64,000 bases of DNA from Bog-950 sp044228435 (GTDB lineage Bacteria > Bacteroidota > Bacteroidia > Chitinophagales > LD1), in contig JBGAUW010000010.1 in the NCBI GenBank assembly GCA_044228435.1, positions 1-64,000 of the forward strand, given 5' to 3'. The position numbers and the translations under genes were made by a program. How positions within the stretch are numbered: the stretch's first letter is position 1; each line of letters opens with the position of its first letter. A model generated the notes under the pieces. That model worked only from the letters and a program-made list of their open reading frames with translations. It was not told the origin of the DNA and searched no databases. Shown here in pieces: positions 51,759 to 60,135 of this stretch.

Positions 51759-52154
51759 ATGGACAACAATAACCTTAAAGACCATATTTCCTTGTACTCT
51801 TATTTTTTCTTGCGCGTTTTCTTTTTGTTTCGCAAGGGCGATGAAATAGAAAGTAGTTTGTATGGGATCCCTAAAGATCCAGAAGATTATAAAGCCATAG
51901 ATGTTGTTTTGGTTTTTTCTATTCTCCTGGTGGCTCCTATAATTATTTGCTTAAAAAATTTAAACCAGCCTTTTAGTATATCTGCAATCGTATTCATGGT
52001 ATGTTTTGCTGCCCATTACTACTATTGGGTGCAACTTAAAACTAACGTTGCCATAAAGCACCGTTTTCGCGAATTCAAACCTGATACATTTAAAGACTTT
52101 CTATTATTGTTTTACATTGCTTTAATGGTATGTGCTTGTTACTTATTACTGTAA
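51759..52154 (+). CDS. small membrane protein of unknown function
   Basis: A 131-residue protein with three hydrophobic segments (IDVVLVFSILLVAPIIICL, ISAIVFMVCFAAHYYYW, FLLLFYIALMVCACYLLL) and an N-terminal amphipathic stretch. No family recognised. AT-rich compared with the neighbouring lysyl oxidase gene; stands alone. Confidence 0.65.
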   Translation: MDNNNLKDHISLYSYFFLRVFFLFRKGDEIESSLYGIPKDPEDYKAIDVVLVFSILLVAPIIICLKNLNQPFSISAIVFMVCFAAHYYYWVQLKTNVAIKHRFREFKPDTFKDFLLLFYIALMVCACYLLL

Positions 52155-52549
52155 GTTGTGTGCAATCTGTATTTTTTTATTGCGAATACAGGGATACCTG
52201 TAGGCTACAGCCAGTAATAACATACTAATGCCCGTCTACACCTGTTAAGGAATAAAACCCAACGTAAATATTTACTGAGCTAAAGCGAAAAAAGCGAGCT
52301 AGGCCCGTCTGTTCACGCGGAGCGATTGAACAGACAAGTTTTTTTGGTTACTTTTTTTTCGCGGAAAAAAAAGTGACAAGAAAAAGTAAAACTGGCGCAA
52401 ACCTTATAGGCATTTAACCAATTTTTAGCATTCCCGTTTAGTTAAAAACACAATAACCACCCTGCCGTTTCGTCATACTTATGACAAAAGCCGTATTGCA
52501 AATGGCCTAGCACGCAAATTGCAGTATTGCCATAAAAAAGGAGAATTAT
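52155..52549. other. 395-bp gap with double-hairpin element
   Basis: First hairpin GTCTGTTCA (52307-52315) / TGAACAGAC (52327-52335). Second GTTAC plus eight T (52347-52359) / eight A plus GTGAC (52365-52377) around CGCGG. Such paired hairpins with a TTTTTGGTTACTTTTTT-type core are common between Bacteroidota genes (from memory). Otherwise nothing coding is seen. Confidence 0.6.
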
Positions 52550-53236
52550 ATGAGCGGAATTTGGATAATAATGATTGTGTTTATGCTTATAAGCTGGCTG
52601 GTAAGCATGAAGCTTAAAAGCAAGTTTAATGAATATGCACAGGTTGCATTTAGGGGCAATTTAACGGGTGCCCAGGTGGCGGCCAAAATGCTGGCCGATA
52701 ACGGGATTAGCGATGTAAAGATTATGTCGGTAGAGGGCGAGTTGACGGACCACTACAACCCCGAGAACAAAACAGTTAACCTTTCGCCCGAGGTATATGC
52801 GGGCCGTAGTGTTGCTGCGGCAGCTGTAGCCGCGCACGAGTGCGGCCACGCCGTGCAACATGCCCGTGCCTATGCCTGGTTGGGTATGCGCAGCAAGCTG
52901 GTGCCGGCGGTTAGCTTTGCCTCGCGCTGGATGCAATGGATATTGCTGGCAGGTGTGCTTACCATAAATGTGTTTCCGGCTTTATTGCTGGTGGGCATAG
53001 TGCTTTTTGCGGCTACCACTATATTTTCATTTGTTACCCTGCCCGTAGAGTTTGATGCCAGCAAGCGCGCGCTTGCCTGGTTAGATACCAGCGGCATTAC
53101 CAGCCCACAGGAGCATGGTATGGCTAAAGACGCCCTTAAATGGGCCGCATTAACGTATGTGGTAGCAGCCTTAGGTTCATTGGCTACCTTGCTATATTAT
53201 GTATCTATTTTTATGGGCAGAAGGAGCGATGATTAA
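52550..53236 (+). CDS. YugP-type zinc metallopeptidase (Zn_peptidase_2 family)
   Basis: A 228-residue membrane protease. One N-terminal membrane segment (GIWIIMIVFMLISWLVSM), the zinc motif AAHECGHAVQHA (His96, Glu97, His100), then three hydrophobic segments (about 118-150 and 195-222). EFDASKRALAWL after the second carries the likely third ligand region. The start is supported by an AAAGGAG Shine-Dalgarno-like box 8 nt upstream, unusual in this phylum. Function of the family is not firmly established. Confidence 0.92.
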   Translation: MSGIWIIMIVFMLISWLVSMKLKSKFNEYAQVAFRGNLTGAQVAAKMLADNGISDVKIMSVEGELTDHYNPENKTVNLSPEVYAGRSVAAAAVAAHECGHAVQHARAYAWLGMRSKLVPAVSFASRWMQWILLAGVLTINVFPALLLVGIVLFAATTIFSFVTLPVEFDASKRALAWLDTSGITSPQEHGMAKDALKWAALTYVVAALGSLATLLYYVSIFMGRRSDD

Positions 53237-53263
53237 GATGAGGTAGATTAAAAAAATACATAC

Positions 53264-53290
53264 AAACGCCATCTCAAAAGGGTGGCGTTT
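53264..53290 (+). terminator. hairpin after zinc peptidase gene
   Basis: AAACGCCA pairs with TGGCGTTT around an 11-nt loop; a T-rich tract follows after GGC. Confidence 0.65.
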
Positions 53291-53463
53291 GGCTTTTAAA
53301 AGCTCAGCCTTACCTGGGTAATTTACCGCCCCGTCCCGACCAAAGCGTCGTGACACCCCGCCTAAAATAGGCGGGGAACTTAACAGCCAAAGTCCTCTTT
53401 AACCATAAAATCAGCTATTAAAGCACCTCTCGTTTACGAGTGGGTTAAGCGAGAGGTTTTCAC

Positions 53464-54051
53464 TTACAACACCCTAAACTTCAATTGCACATCCTTATCC
53501 TCCCAAATGCTGTTAGGGTCTATAAACCCGTTATTATAAGTAAACTCTTTGCCGGCCATGGCAAAGCAGCGCTGCACATACTCGCTACAAATGTAGCGGC
53601 GGCTGCGGGTGCGGCGGCCCTTTTTAAAAATTATGCGGGTTAGGATGCGCAGTATCTCCCAGTTGTTGTAGGGGCGGGTAAGTTCATCCATACCAAAGCT
53701 TATTACCTGCTTCACCTTTTCGGGGTCCATGCCCTGCACGGCGGCAATTAGTACCGTGCCTTTGTAAGGGCGGTGGCGGCCGTTGTTATCGCGCATATAT
53801 TTGCTTAGCGGGGCCATGCGCACGCCATAAAGCAGTTCACTTTCTAAAAACAGAATGCGGTGCAGGTTTTCTTCCTTATAAATAACGCCCACATGGCTAA
53901 AAGGGCTTTTGCTAAAGTATTGTATGGCCCGGCTAAAGAAATAATCGCCGCTGCAAAAAAATAAATCGCCGGTTTTTATGTCGTCCCTCGCCAGGTCGTA
54001 ATTGTGAACGGGCAGTTTTTTTATCTCTTTCCGGCTAATTTTTAGGGCCAT
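53464..54051 (-). CDS. YiiX-like permuted papain-fold (NlpC/P60-type) hydrolase
   Basis: A 195-residue protein without signal peptide. GDLFFCSGDYFFSRAIQYFSKSPFSHVGVIYK (two adjoining pieces, residues about 28-58) holds the His of SHVG, and YICSEYVQRCF (about 152-162) holds the catalytic Cys, the reversed His-Cys order of permuted NlpC/P60 (YiiX/YebB) enzymes. These act on peptides or lipids; the substrate is unknown. A 7-bp CCTCTCG...CGAGAGG hairpin follows its stop. Divergent from rpsC. Confidence 0.85.
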   Translation of the reverse strand: MALKISRKEIKKLPVHNYDLARDDIKTGDLFFCSGDYFFSRAIQYFSKSPFSHVGVIYKEENLHRILFLESELLYGVRMAPLSKYMRDNNGRHRPYKGTVLIAAVQGMDPEKVKQVISFGMDELTRPYNNWEILRILTRIIFKKGRRTRSRRYICSEYVQRCFAMAGKEFTYNNGFIDPNSIWEDKDVQLKFRVL

Positions 54052-54128
54052 TGGGCTGATTTTAAGCCAAAGTAATGATTAAAGGCAGTTTTAAGCTTTC
54101 AAAACATCGAAAAATAATAAGTCAAACA

Positions 54129-54159
54129 TTTGTAAGTGTGTTGATAAAATTTACTTTTG
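54129..54159 (+). promoter_or_regulatory. promoter of rpsC-rplP-rpmC-rpsQ-rplN-rplX
   Basis: TTTG (54129-54132), 19-nt spacer, TACTTTTG (54152-54159), then CGTTCCCTTTTTA. The stretch 54152-54172 is identical to the infA promoter core and initiator (17465-17445, lower strand). Confidence 0.9.
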
Positions 54160-54201
54160 CGTTCCCTTTTTAAAAAATGGGGTCAAAAAACTACAAAATC
54201 A

Positions 54202-54954
54202 ATGGGTCACAAAACAAGTCCAATAGCTAATCGCCTCGGTATAGTAAGAGGTTGGGAAAGTAACTGGTATGGCGGTAAAGATGCAGGTGCTAAACTGGTA
54301 GAAGACGAAAAAATCCGTCAATACATTAAAGCCCGTATTCAAAAAGGTGGTATAGCACGCGTGGGTATCGAAAGAACCATGAAGCGTGTAACGGTAACTA
54401 TCCACACCAGCCGTCCGGGAATTATCATTGGCCGTGGAGGTGGTGAAGTTGACCGCGTAAAAGAAGAATTAAAGAAACTTACCGGAAAGGAAGTTCAAAT
54501 AAACATAGTTGAAATTCGCCGCCCTGAGGTTGAATCGGCAATTGTAGGCGAAACCGTAGCTAAGCAATTAGAGGCGCGTATCAACTACCGCCGTGCACTT
54601 AAAATGGCTATTGCATCTGCAATGCGCATGGGTGCCGAAGGAATTAAAATCCGTGTAAGCGGCCGTATAGGTGGCGCCGAAATGGCAAGAACTGAAGAAT
54701 ACAAGCAAGGCAGAACGCCACTACATACCTGGAGAGCCGATATCGACTATTCTATTACCGAGGCACAAACCATTTACGGTAAAATTGGTATTAAAGTATG
54801 GGTTTGCAAGGGCGAAGTATATGGCAAACGCGATTTAACAAGCGCATTTACCGGCGAACAGAAAGAAGAAAAACGTCAGCCTAAAGGCAGAATTGGCGGT
54901 GGCGAAAGAGGCGGCGAAAGAAGAGAACGTGCCCCACGCGATAACAAGAAATAA
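54202..54954 (+). CDS. rpsC: 30S ribosomal protein S3
   Basis: A 250-residue protein: MGHKTSPIANRLGIVRGWES, KH-domain IIIGRGGGEVDRVKEELKKL, ISVSGRIGGAEMART-type segment IRVSGRIGGAEMARTEEYKQG, and a Gly/Arg/Glu-rich tail. The start at 54202 (MGHKTSP) follows family usage; a frame extension to 54157 is ignored. It is first in its unit, whereas normally rplV precedes it. Confidence 0.98.
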   Translation: MGHKTSPIANRLGIVRGWESNWYGGKDAGAKLVEDEKIRQYIKARIQKGGIARVGIERTMKRVTVTIHTSRPGIIIGRGGGEVDRVKEELKKLTGKEVQINIVEIRRPEVESAIVGETVAKQLEARINYRRALKMAIASAMRMGAEGIKIRVSGRIGGAEMARTEEYKQGRTPLHTWRADIDYSITEAQTIYGKIGIKVWVCKGEVYGKRDLTSAFTGEQKEEKRQPKGRIGGGERGGERRERAPRDNKK

Positions 54955-54989
54955 TTTTAAAGTACTAAGACCAGTAAAAATAAATACCG

Positions 54990-55412
54990 ATGTTATTACC
55001 TAAACGGACCAAGTGGAGAAAAACCCAAAAGGGAAGAGTAGCCGAAACCACACAACGTGGTGCAGAAATTGCTTTCGGAACCTACGCACTTAAATCATTA
55101 GAAAGCGGCAAAATTAGCAACAAGCAAATTGAAGCTGCCCGTGTAGCCTTTACCCGTTTTATGAAACGTGAAGGAAAAGTTTGGATCCGTATATTTCCAG
55201 ACAAGCCTATTACCAAAAAGCCTTTAGAGGTACGTATGGGTAAAGGTAAAGGTAACCCGGAAGGTTGGGAAGCGCCAATCCAGGCTGGCCGTATTATTTT
55301 TGAGGTAGACGGTGTAAGCCGCGAAGTAGCTTTAGAGGCTATGACCCTTGCTGCCCACAAAATGAGCGTAAAAACTAAATTTATTACCCGCCGCGATGCG
55401 GTAGAAGGATAA
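54990..55412 (+). CDS. rplP: 50S ribosomal protein L16
   Basis: A 140-residue protein: MLLPKRTKWRKTQKGR, FGTYALKSLESGKISNKQIEAARVAFTRFMKREGKVWIRIFPDKP (family core, in pieces), VRMGKGKGNPEGWEAPI. Standard length, 35 bp after rpsC. Confidence 0.99.
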   Translation: MLLPKRTKWRKTQKGRVAETTQRGAEIAFGTYALKSLESGKISNKQIEAARVAFTRFMKREGKVWIRIFPDKPITKKPLEVRMGKGKGNPEGWEAPIQAGRIIFEVDGVSREVALEAMTLAAHKMSVKTKFITRRDAVEG

Positions 55413-55490
55413 AAAATAATCAGGAATGCGGATTTGGGAATGCGGAACTAAAATCCAAAATCATAAATCCAAAATCTAAAAATCAATACA

Positions 55491-55709
55491 ATGGGAGCTA
55501 ATAAAAAAATAAAGCACGAAGATGTGCAACAGTTTGTAACGGAGGATTTAGTTAGCAAAATTGCTACTGATACTGCCGAGCTGGAAAAACTACAGTTTAA
55601 CCACGCCGTTACCCCGCTGGATAACCCACTTAGCATTCGTGCAAAAAGAAGGGATGTTGCGCGCCTTAAAACAGAGTTAACTAAACGTAATAACGAGAAA
55701 AAAGCTTAA
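55491..55709 (+). CDS. rpmC: 50S ribosomal protein L29
   Basis: A 72-residue helical protein: DLVSKIATDTAELEKLQFNH, VTPLDNPLSIRAKRRDVARLKTEL (split). The C-terminal block P..IR..RR.IAR..T is the L29 signature. Between rplP and rpsQ as usual. Confidence 0.96.
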   Translation: MGANKKIKHEDVQQFVTEDLVSKIATDTAELEKLQFNHAVTPLDNPLSIRAKRRDVARLKTELTKRNNEKKA

Positions 55710-55715
55710 CAGAAA

Positions 55716-55970
55716 ATGGAAAGAAATCTCAGAAAAGAAAGAACTGGTTTGGTAACCAGCGACAAAATGGATAAAACCATTACTGTATCTATCGAAAGAA
55801 AGGTAAAGCACCCTATTTACGGAAAGTTCGTAAAAACTACCAAAAAGTTTAAAGCGCACGACGAAAAGAACGACGCTAAAACCGGCGATACTGTAAAGAT
55901 AAGCGAAACCCGCCCTTTAAGCAGAACCAAGCGTTGGAGACTGGTAGAAGTAGTAGAGAGAGCTAAGTAA
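55716..55970 (+). CDS. rpsQ: 30S ribosomal protein S17
   Basis: An 84-residue OB-fold protein: RNLRKERTGLVTSDKMDKTI, VSIERKVKHPIYGKFVKTTK, GDTVKISETRPLSRTKRWRL. Starts 6 bp after rpmC. Confidence 0.98.
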   Translation: MERNLRKERTGLVTSDKMDKTITVSIERKVKHPIYGKFVKTTKKFKAHDEKNDAKTGDTVKISETRPLSRTKRWRLVEVVERAK

Positions 55971-56052
55971 GAATTTTTGAAGGCTTTGCAGCCGCGTAAG
56001 CGAGGGCAGGAATATATAAGCCAATTATCCATAATAAATTAATAACTGAAAA

Positions 56053-56421
56053 ATGTTACAGCAAGAATCAAGAGCCAATGTGGCCGACAATAGCGGAGCC
56101 AAAGAAGTATTGGTGATCCGTGTAATAGGTGGAACCAAAAGAAGATATGCCCGCATTGGCGACAAGGTAATAGTAGCCGTAAAGAAAGCTATGCCTACCG
56201 GTGGTGTTAAAAAAGGAAGCGTATCGCCAGCTGTAGTGGTAAGAACTACCAAAGCTACACGCCGTAAAGATGGTTCATACATTCGTTTCGACGATAACGC
56301 TGTGGTGCTTTTAAACGCCCAGGATGAGCCAAAAGGTACCCGTATTTTCGGACCAGTTGCCCGCGAACTGCGCGATAAACAATTTATGAAAATTGTTTCC
56401 CTGGCGCCAGAGGTACTTTAA
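56053..56421 (+). CDS. rplN: 50S ribosomal protein L14
   Basis: A 122-residue protein: MLQQESRANVADNSGAKEVL, VIRVIGGTKRRYARIGDKVI, IRFDDNAVVLLNAQDEPKGT, RIFGPVARELRDKQFMKIVS. Standard. Confidence 0.99.
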   Translation: MLQQESRANVADNSGAKEVLVIRVIGGTKRRYARIGDKVIVAVKKAMPTGGVKKGSVSPAVVVRTTKATRRKDGSYIRFDDNAVVLLNAQDEPKGTRIFGPVARELRDKQFMKIVSLAPEVL

Positions 56422-56469
56422 TAGTTAGTAAACAGAAATAGTTAACAGGAAATATAAAAGATAAACTTT

Positions 56470-56778
56470 ATGAAGTTTCACGTAAAGAAGAACGACGAAG
56501 TAATCATTATTGCAGGCGATGATAAAGGCAAAAAAGGCCGCGTAATTGATGTTGATCGTCAGAAAAGCCGCGTGTTTGTCGATGGTGTAAACCTTAACGC
56601 TAAGCACACTAAGCCAAACGCTAAAAACCCTAACGGCGGTATTGTAAAAACACCGGGCTCTGTCCATATTAGCAACGTTCAGTTACTATCGGATGGTAAA
56701 GCTACCCGCATAGGCCGTAAAGAAGAAAAAGGCAAAACCGTACGCGTTAGCCGCAAAACAGGTAAACTGTTAGATTAA
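56470..56778 (+). CDS. rplX: 50S ribosomal protein L24
   Basis: A 102-residue protein with the KOW motif KNDEVIIIAGDDKGKKGRVI, GVNLNAKHTKPNAKNPNGGI, TRIGRKEEKGKTVRVSRKTG. It is last in this unit; rplE, rpsN and rpsH, which usually follow, are absent and a terminator comes instead. Confidence 0.98.
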   Translation: MKFHVKKNDEVIIIAGDDKGKKGRVIDVDRQKSRVFVDGVNLNAKHTKPNAKNPNGGIVKTPGSVHISNVQLLSDGKATRIGRKEEKGKTVRVSRKTGKLLD

Positions 56779-56815
56779 GATTCATTGCATCTGCAGTAGC
56801 AGATATTTTATACAG

Positions 56816-56847
56816 AAAGGCGTCCGCTTATTGCGAGACGCCTTTTT
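56816..56847 (+). terminator. terminator after rplX
   Basis: AAAGGCGTC(CGC) pairs with (GCG)GACGCCTTT around TTATT with one bulged A, followed by T-run; closes the rpsC-rplX unit. Confidence 0.92.
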
Positions 56848-56983
56848 CATTTGTAGCCCTCCATATCTTCCCTATAAAAATTTATAGCCTAATAATCAGC
56901 TACTTATAAATTATTTTAATGCATAATAGCCTAATACATAATATTCTTATGTATTATTGCGTTAAGAAAATAACAAGCTAAGT

Positions 56984-57325
56984 ATGATATACTCATCGGA
57001 ACTGATAAAGGGAACGCTTAAAACCATTGTTTTAAAGCTATTGGAAGACAATAAACGCATGTATGGCTATGAGATAACGCAGAAGGTTAAAGAGCTTACA
57101 GGCGACAAAATACAGATTACAGAGGGTGCCTTATACCCTACCCTGCACGCTTTGGAAAATGACGGGCTGGTAACCACTGAAACCGAGTTTATAGGCAAGC
57201 GGGTGCGCAAATATTATACTCTTAGCACCCAGGGCAAAACAAAAGCGCATGAGAAAGTGAGCGAACTGGCCGACTTTATGGAGACCATGAAATTTTTGCT
57301 GGATATAAAACCACAAGCTATTTAA
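56984..57325 (+). CDS. PadR-family transcriptional regulator
   Basis: A 113-residue winged-helix protein: LIKGTLKTIVLKLLEDNKRMYGYEITQKVKEL (two pieces), ITEGALYPTLHALENDGLV, KRVRKYYTLSTQGK. The dimerisation helix is at the C-terminus. The next gene starts on the base after the stop (TAAATG), so the regulator is coupled to a membrane protein it may control. An AT-rich 205-bp region with TATTATGCATTA-like stretches precedes it. Confidence 0.93.
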   Translation: MIYSSELIKGTLKTIVLKLLEDNKRMYGYEITQKVKELTGDKIQITEGALYPTLHALENDGLVTTETEFIGKRVRKYYTLSTQGKTKAHEKVSELADFMETMKFLLDIKPQAI

Positions 57326-58651
57326 ATGTACCGCATCAGCGATAGGCAAATTGATTATATACTTAACGACATAAGTGCACGTGGCGTTAAGCTGGAGGAC
57401 CTGCAGTATAACCTCCTGGATCATGTTTGCTGTATCATTGAGCAGAACCTTGAAGAAGGCGGCGACTTCGAGGCGTTTTATGCCGCAACCATCCAAACCT
57501 TTTACAACATCGAATTGAAAGAGGTGCAGGACGAAACCATCCAATTATTAACCTTTAAAAACTATTACGCAATGAAAAAGATAATGCTGATAAGCGGCGC
57601 TGTAAGCACCGCGCTTTTAACCATGGGCATTGTGCTCAAATTTATGCACGCCGCGGGAGCCAGCTTTGGCCTGGTAGCCGGTATAAGTGTATTTACGCTC
57701 ATTTTTTTACCACTGCTGTTTACCCTTAAAGTAAAAGAAACACAAACCTTTAAAGATAAACTGGTAGTAGCCATTGGAGCCGTATCGGGCGCACTGATAA
57801 GCCTGGGCATATTATTTAAAGTAATGCACTGGCCGGGTGCCAATGTGCAGCTGCTGGTAGGTATTTTAAGTTTTAGCGTTGTTTTTCTGCCCCTGGCATT
57901 TCTGCTAAAAGCAAAAAATACTGCGAATCTTAATTACCGCCTGCTGTTTAGCTTAGGTGGCCTGGTAATGAGTATTTCTATACTGTTTAAAATACTGCAC
58001 TGGCCCGGTGCCGACATACTTGGTATTACCGCTATACCTATTACCGGCTTGTTGTTTTTACCTATCTATTTTGTAAGCGGGGTACGCAATTTAAACACAC
58101 GGCTAAACACCCTAATTACATCGGTACTTATTGTAGTAGGCTGTGGCCTGTTGCTATCGCTGGTGCGGGTGCCGGGCACTACCACACCACAAACGGTAGC
58201 CGATATGCACCGGTATATACAGAACGAGCAACTGCTGCATACTGAGTATAAGCAACTAGAAACTATTGCCGATAAGGCGCCGGCTAACCTGCTGGGCCAG
58301 CAAATTTATGGCAACTGTGAGGAGTTGAAAAGCTACCTGCTACAGGAAGAAACCGGCCACAAAACGATAGACGCAGATTTTGAGAGCAAAAATACGGCCT
58401 TGAATGATGCACAGATAGATGGATACTTTAATGCAGAATCTGCCATGGGTAAAAAGCTGCAAACGCTTAAAAGCCAGCTGGCAGAGTATAACAAAACCAA
58501 TATAATACCCAATAGCCCCGGCACACTGGCCATACCGGTAACTGATATTGTACCTGCCGGTGCCGATAACAAATTGATACCTACGCTAAACGATTTCGTA
58601 CGCATACAAATGTTTGTTCTGCAAAACGAAAGGGCTTTGGCCAACAAGTAA
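57326..58651 (+). CDS. membrane protein with three GldL-like FKxxHWPGA repeats
   Basis: A 441-residue protein. The N-terminal helical region (1-80: YRISDRQIDYILNDISARGV ... LLDHVCCIIEQNLEEG) looks like the cytoplasmic part of PadR-linked permease-type proteins. Then three transmembrane hairpins of about 60-residue period (91-135, 152-195, 210-250), each holding LKFMHAAGA, LFKVMHWPGA or LFKILHWPGA, a motif like that of the GldL motor subunit's membrane part. A further membrane segment (LITSVLIVVGCGLLLSLV) precedes a helical periplasmic C-terminal part (about 285-441). Function unknown. Confidence 0.8.
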   Translation: MYRISDRQIDYILNDISARGVKLEDLQYNLLDHVCCIIEQNLEEGGDFEAFYAATIQTFYNIELKEVQDETIQLLTFKNYYAMKKIMLISGAVSTALLTMGIVLKFMHAAGASFGLVAGISVFTLIFLPLLFTLKVKETQTFKDKLVVAIGAVSGALISLGILFKVMHWPGANVQLLVGILSFSVVFLPLAFLLKAKNTANLNYRLLFSLGGLVMSISILFKILHWPGADILGITAIPITGLLFLPIYFVSGVRNLNTRLNTLITSVLIVVGCGLLLSLVRVPGTTTPQTVADMHRYIQNEQLLHTEYKQLETIADKAPANLLGQQIYGNCEELKSYLLQEETGHKTIDADFESKNTALNDAQIDGYFNAESAMGKKLQTLKSQLAEYNKTNIIPNSPGTLAIPVTDIVPAGADNKLIPTLNDFVRIQMFVLQNERALANK

Positions 58652-58701
58652 TATAGCTTTGGTAAACAAGGTTTCCGGCAATAGCTATTTTACCAATGCT
58701 T

Positions 58702-58728
58702 AAAAGGCGAACTTCGGTTCGCCTTTTT
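58702..58728. terminator. bidirectional terminator with TTCG loop
   Basis: AAAAGGCGAAC-TTCG-GTTCGCCTTTTT between convergent genes ending at 58651 and 58730. Confidence 0.93.
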
Positions 58729-58729
58729 G

Positions 58730-59593
58730 TTATTGCCCGAACCAATCAAAATCGGTTATGCGGCGATACTCCGCAGGTACTTCTTTTATCCCGCGTTTTA
58801 TCACATTCTCCTCAAATATTCGTCTGTCGGTCCGGTAAAAGCTGTTGTGCAGCGTGTCGTCGATGTTGTGATATATAAACTCAACCGTATCAACATGCAG
58901 CCCGCTCCATTTATACTTATAAAGTTCCACATCACCGGGGTGGCCGTAACCGATGCCCCTAACAATTTTCTCTTTAGCCGAAAAGGTAGGATTAATAAAT
59001 TCATATGGCCCTGAAAATACATTCTGCCCTGATTGATACAGATATACTGAAAAAATATTGCGCAGACAGCAACCAGCACTGGGGTAGGTTTGCACTAAAA
59101 AATCCTTTGCGCTGTCGCCATTTACATCCTCTATTGTGTCCCCTACAAATCCGATCAACCATTCTTTGTGGCTAAGCAGAGGTATAAATTGCCTATTCGT
59201 ATAGGTAAACACATTCCAATAAACGCCTGAAGGCAGTATCTGCCTTACCATCAAATGCTTTGCGCTGCTTGCGAATAAATTACCGTAAGCAAGTCTTATA
59301 ATCGATCTAACCGTGCTATCGCTTTCAGGTAGCTCGAACTCGTTAATGAATGAGGCTTCCCCATCAGCAATTTTACTGCTGCTAAAATCTTGTATATACT
59401 TTAAAGTGACCAGCAGTTGTAAGCTATCAAACCGCTCCTCTTCTTTAAGCTGGCTTGCTTGCTTGTTTAGTATAGTATCATGCACAGCTACTTCCTTTTG
59501 CCGCAATACACTACCGGTTCTAACCATGCGCTTACACGAAGCCGCCGCAACTGCTATAAGTAAGGCAAGAAATACAATACGGAAACTGCTCAT
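58730..59593 (-). CDS. lipoprotein of unknown function
   Basis: A 287-residue protein with lipoprotein signal (LALLIAVAAASC). The body is strand-rich with DVNGDSAKDFLVQTYPSAGCCLRN, a DxNxDxxxD Ca-binding-like loop followed by a CC pair, and several Tyr/Phe-rich strands. No family recognised; somewhat like the lipoprotein at 18919 in having an embedded VCBS-like loop. Confidence 0.7.
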   Translation of the reverse strand: MSSFRIVFLALLIAVAAASCKRMVRTGSVLRQKEVAVHDTILNKQASQLKEEERFDSLQLLVTLKYIQDFSSSKIADGEASFINEFELPESDSTVRSIIRLAYGNLFASSAKHLMVRQILPSGVYWNVFTYTNRQFIPLLSHKEWLIGFVGDTIEDVNGDSAKDFLVQTYPSAGCCLRNIFSVYLYQSGQNVFSGPYEFINPTFSAKEKIVRGIGYGHPGDVELYKYKWSGLHVDTVEFIYHNIDDTLHNSFYRTDRRIFEENVIKRGIKEVPAEYRRITDFDWFGQ

Positions 59594-59820
59594 TATACAA
59601 ACTCAATGTAGCCCCTTTCTTTTAATAACGTGCATTCCACTCTTTTATGATTAACAAGCCGCTAAAACACTTTTTAGCCAGGCGGGCACAAACCTGGAGC
59701 CCCCCCTATTTGAATGGCTTAACTAATAGCCAGGTATAAGATAAAAACAATATTCAAAATTTGGTTGGTTGGATTTGAGTTTATACTTTGGTTCGTATTA
59801 TTCACCTTAACCCACAACAC

Positions 59821-60006
59821 ATGAAAAAAGTATTGTTCTCTCTAATGGCGCTGGTAGCACTTTCTGCGTCTGTTTCTTCCTGCAAAAAGTGCAATGAATG
59901 CACCAACGGCAACATTAAAGCCGAGTATTGCTCTAAAGATTATACCACAGCACAATTAGATATTTATAGGGCAACCTGCACTAATACCGGCGGAACCTGG
60001 AAATAG
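59821..60006 (+). CDS. small cysteine-rich lipoprotein
   Basis: A 61-residue protein: signal MKKVLFSLMALVALSASVSSC with lipobox Cys, then CKKCNECTNGNIKAEYCSKD and ATCTNTGGTWK, six further Cys. Too small for a recognisable domain; a surface or periplasmic Cys-rich peptide. Start at ATG 59821; an upstream start would spoil the signal peptide. Confidence 0.7.
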   Translation: MKKVLFSLMALVALSASVSSCKKCNECTNGNIKAEYCSKDYTTAQLDIYRATCTNTGGTWK

Positions 60007-60024
60007 TGTTTTGTGCTTATGCAT

Positions 60025-60054
60025 AAAAGGTTGCCTTAAGCAAGGCAACCTTTT
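60025..60054 (+). terminator. rho-independent terminator
   Basis: AAAAGGTTGCCTT pairs with AAGGCAACCTTTT around AAGC, followed by ATTTT. Confidence 0.92.
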
Positions 60055-60135
60055 ATTTTGCCCCCGCTGCCCCTTACGTTTTACTGCAATAGCCTGTTAT
60101 GTTTGTTTTTACCCGGCTAACATTAAATTCGGCCT

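Noticed and set aside
54157..54201. Longer N-terminus for rpsC starting at 54157
   Set aside because: The -7 box ends at 54159, so an mRNA start would fall after that codon; the family start is MGHKTSP at 54202.
10227..56778. Window being an artificial join of unrelated contigs
   Set aside because: Promoters and terminators stand exactly at unit borders, and codon use and gene types are even across the joins, so rearrangement is the better reading.
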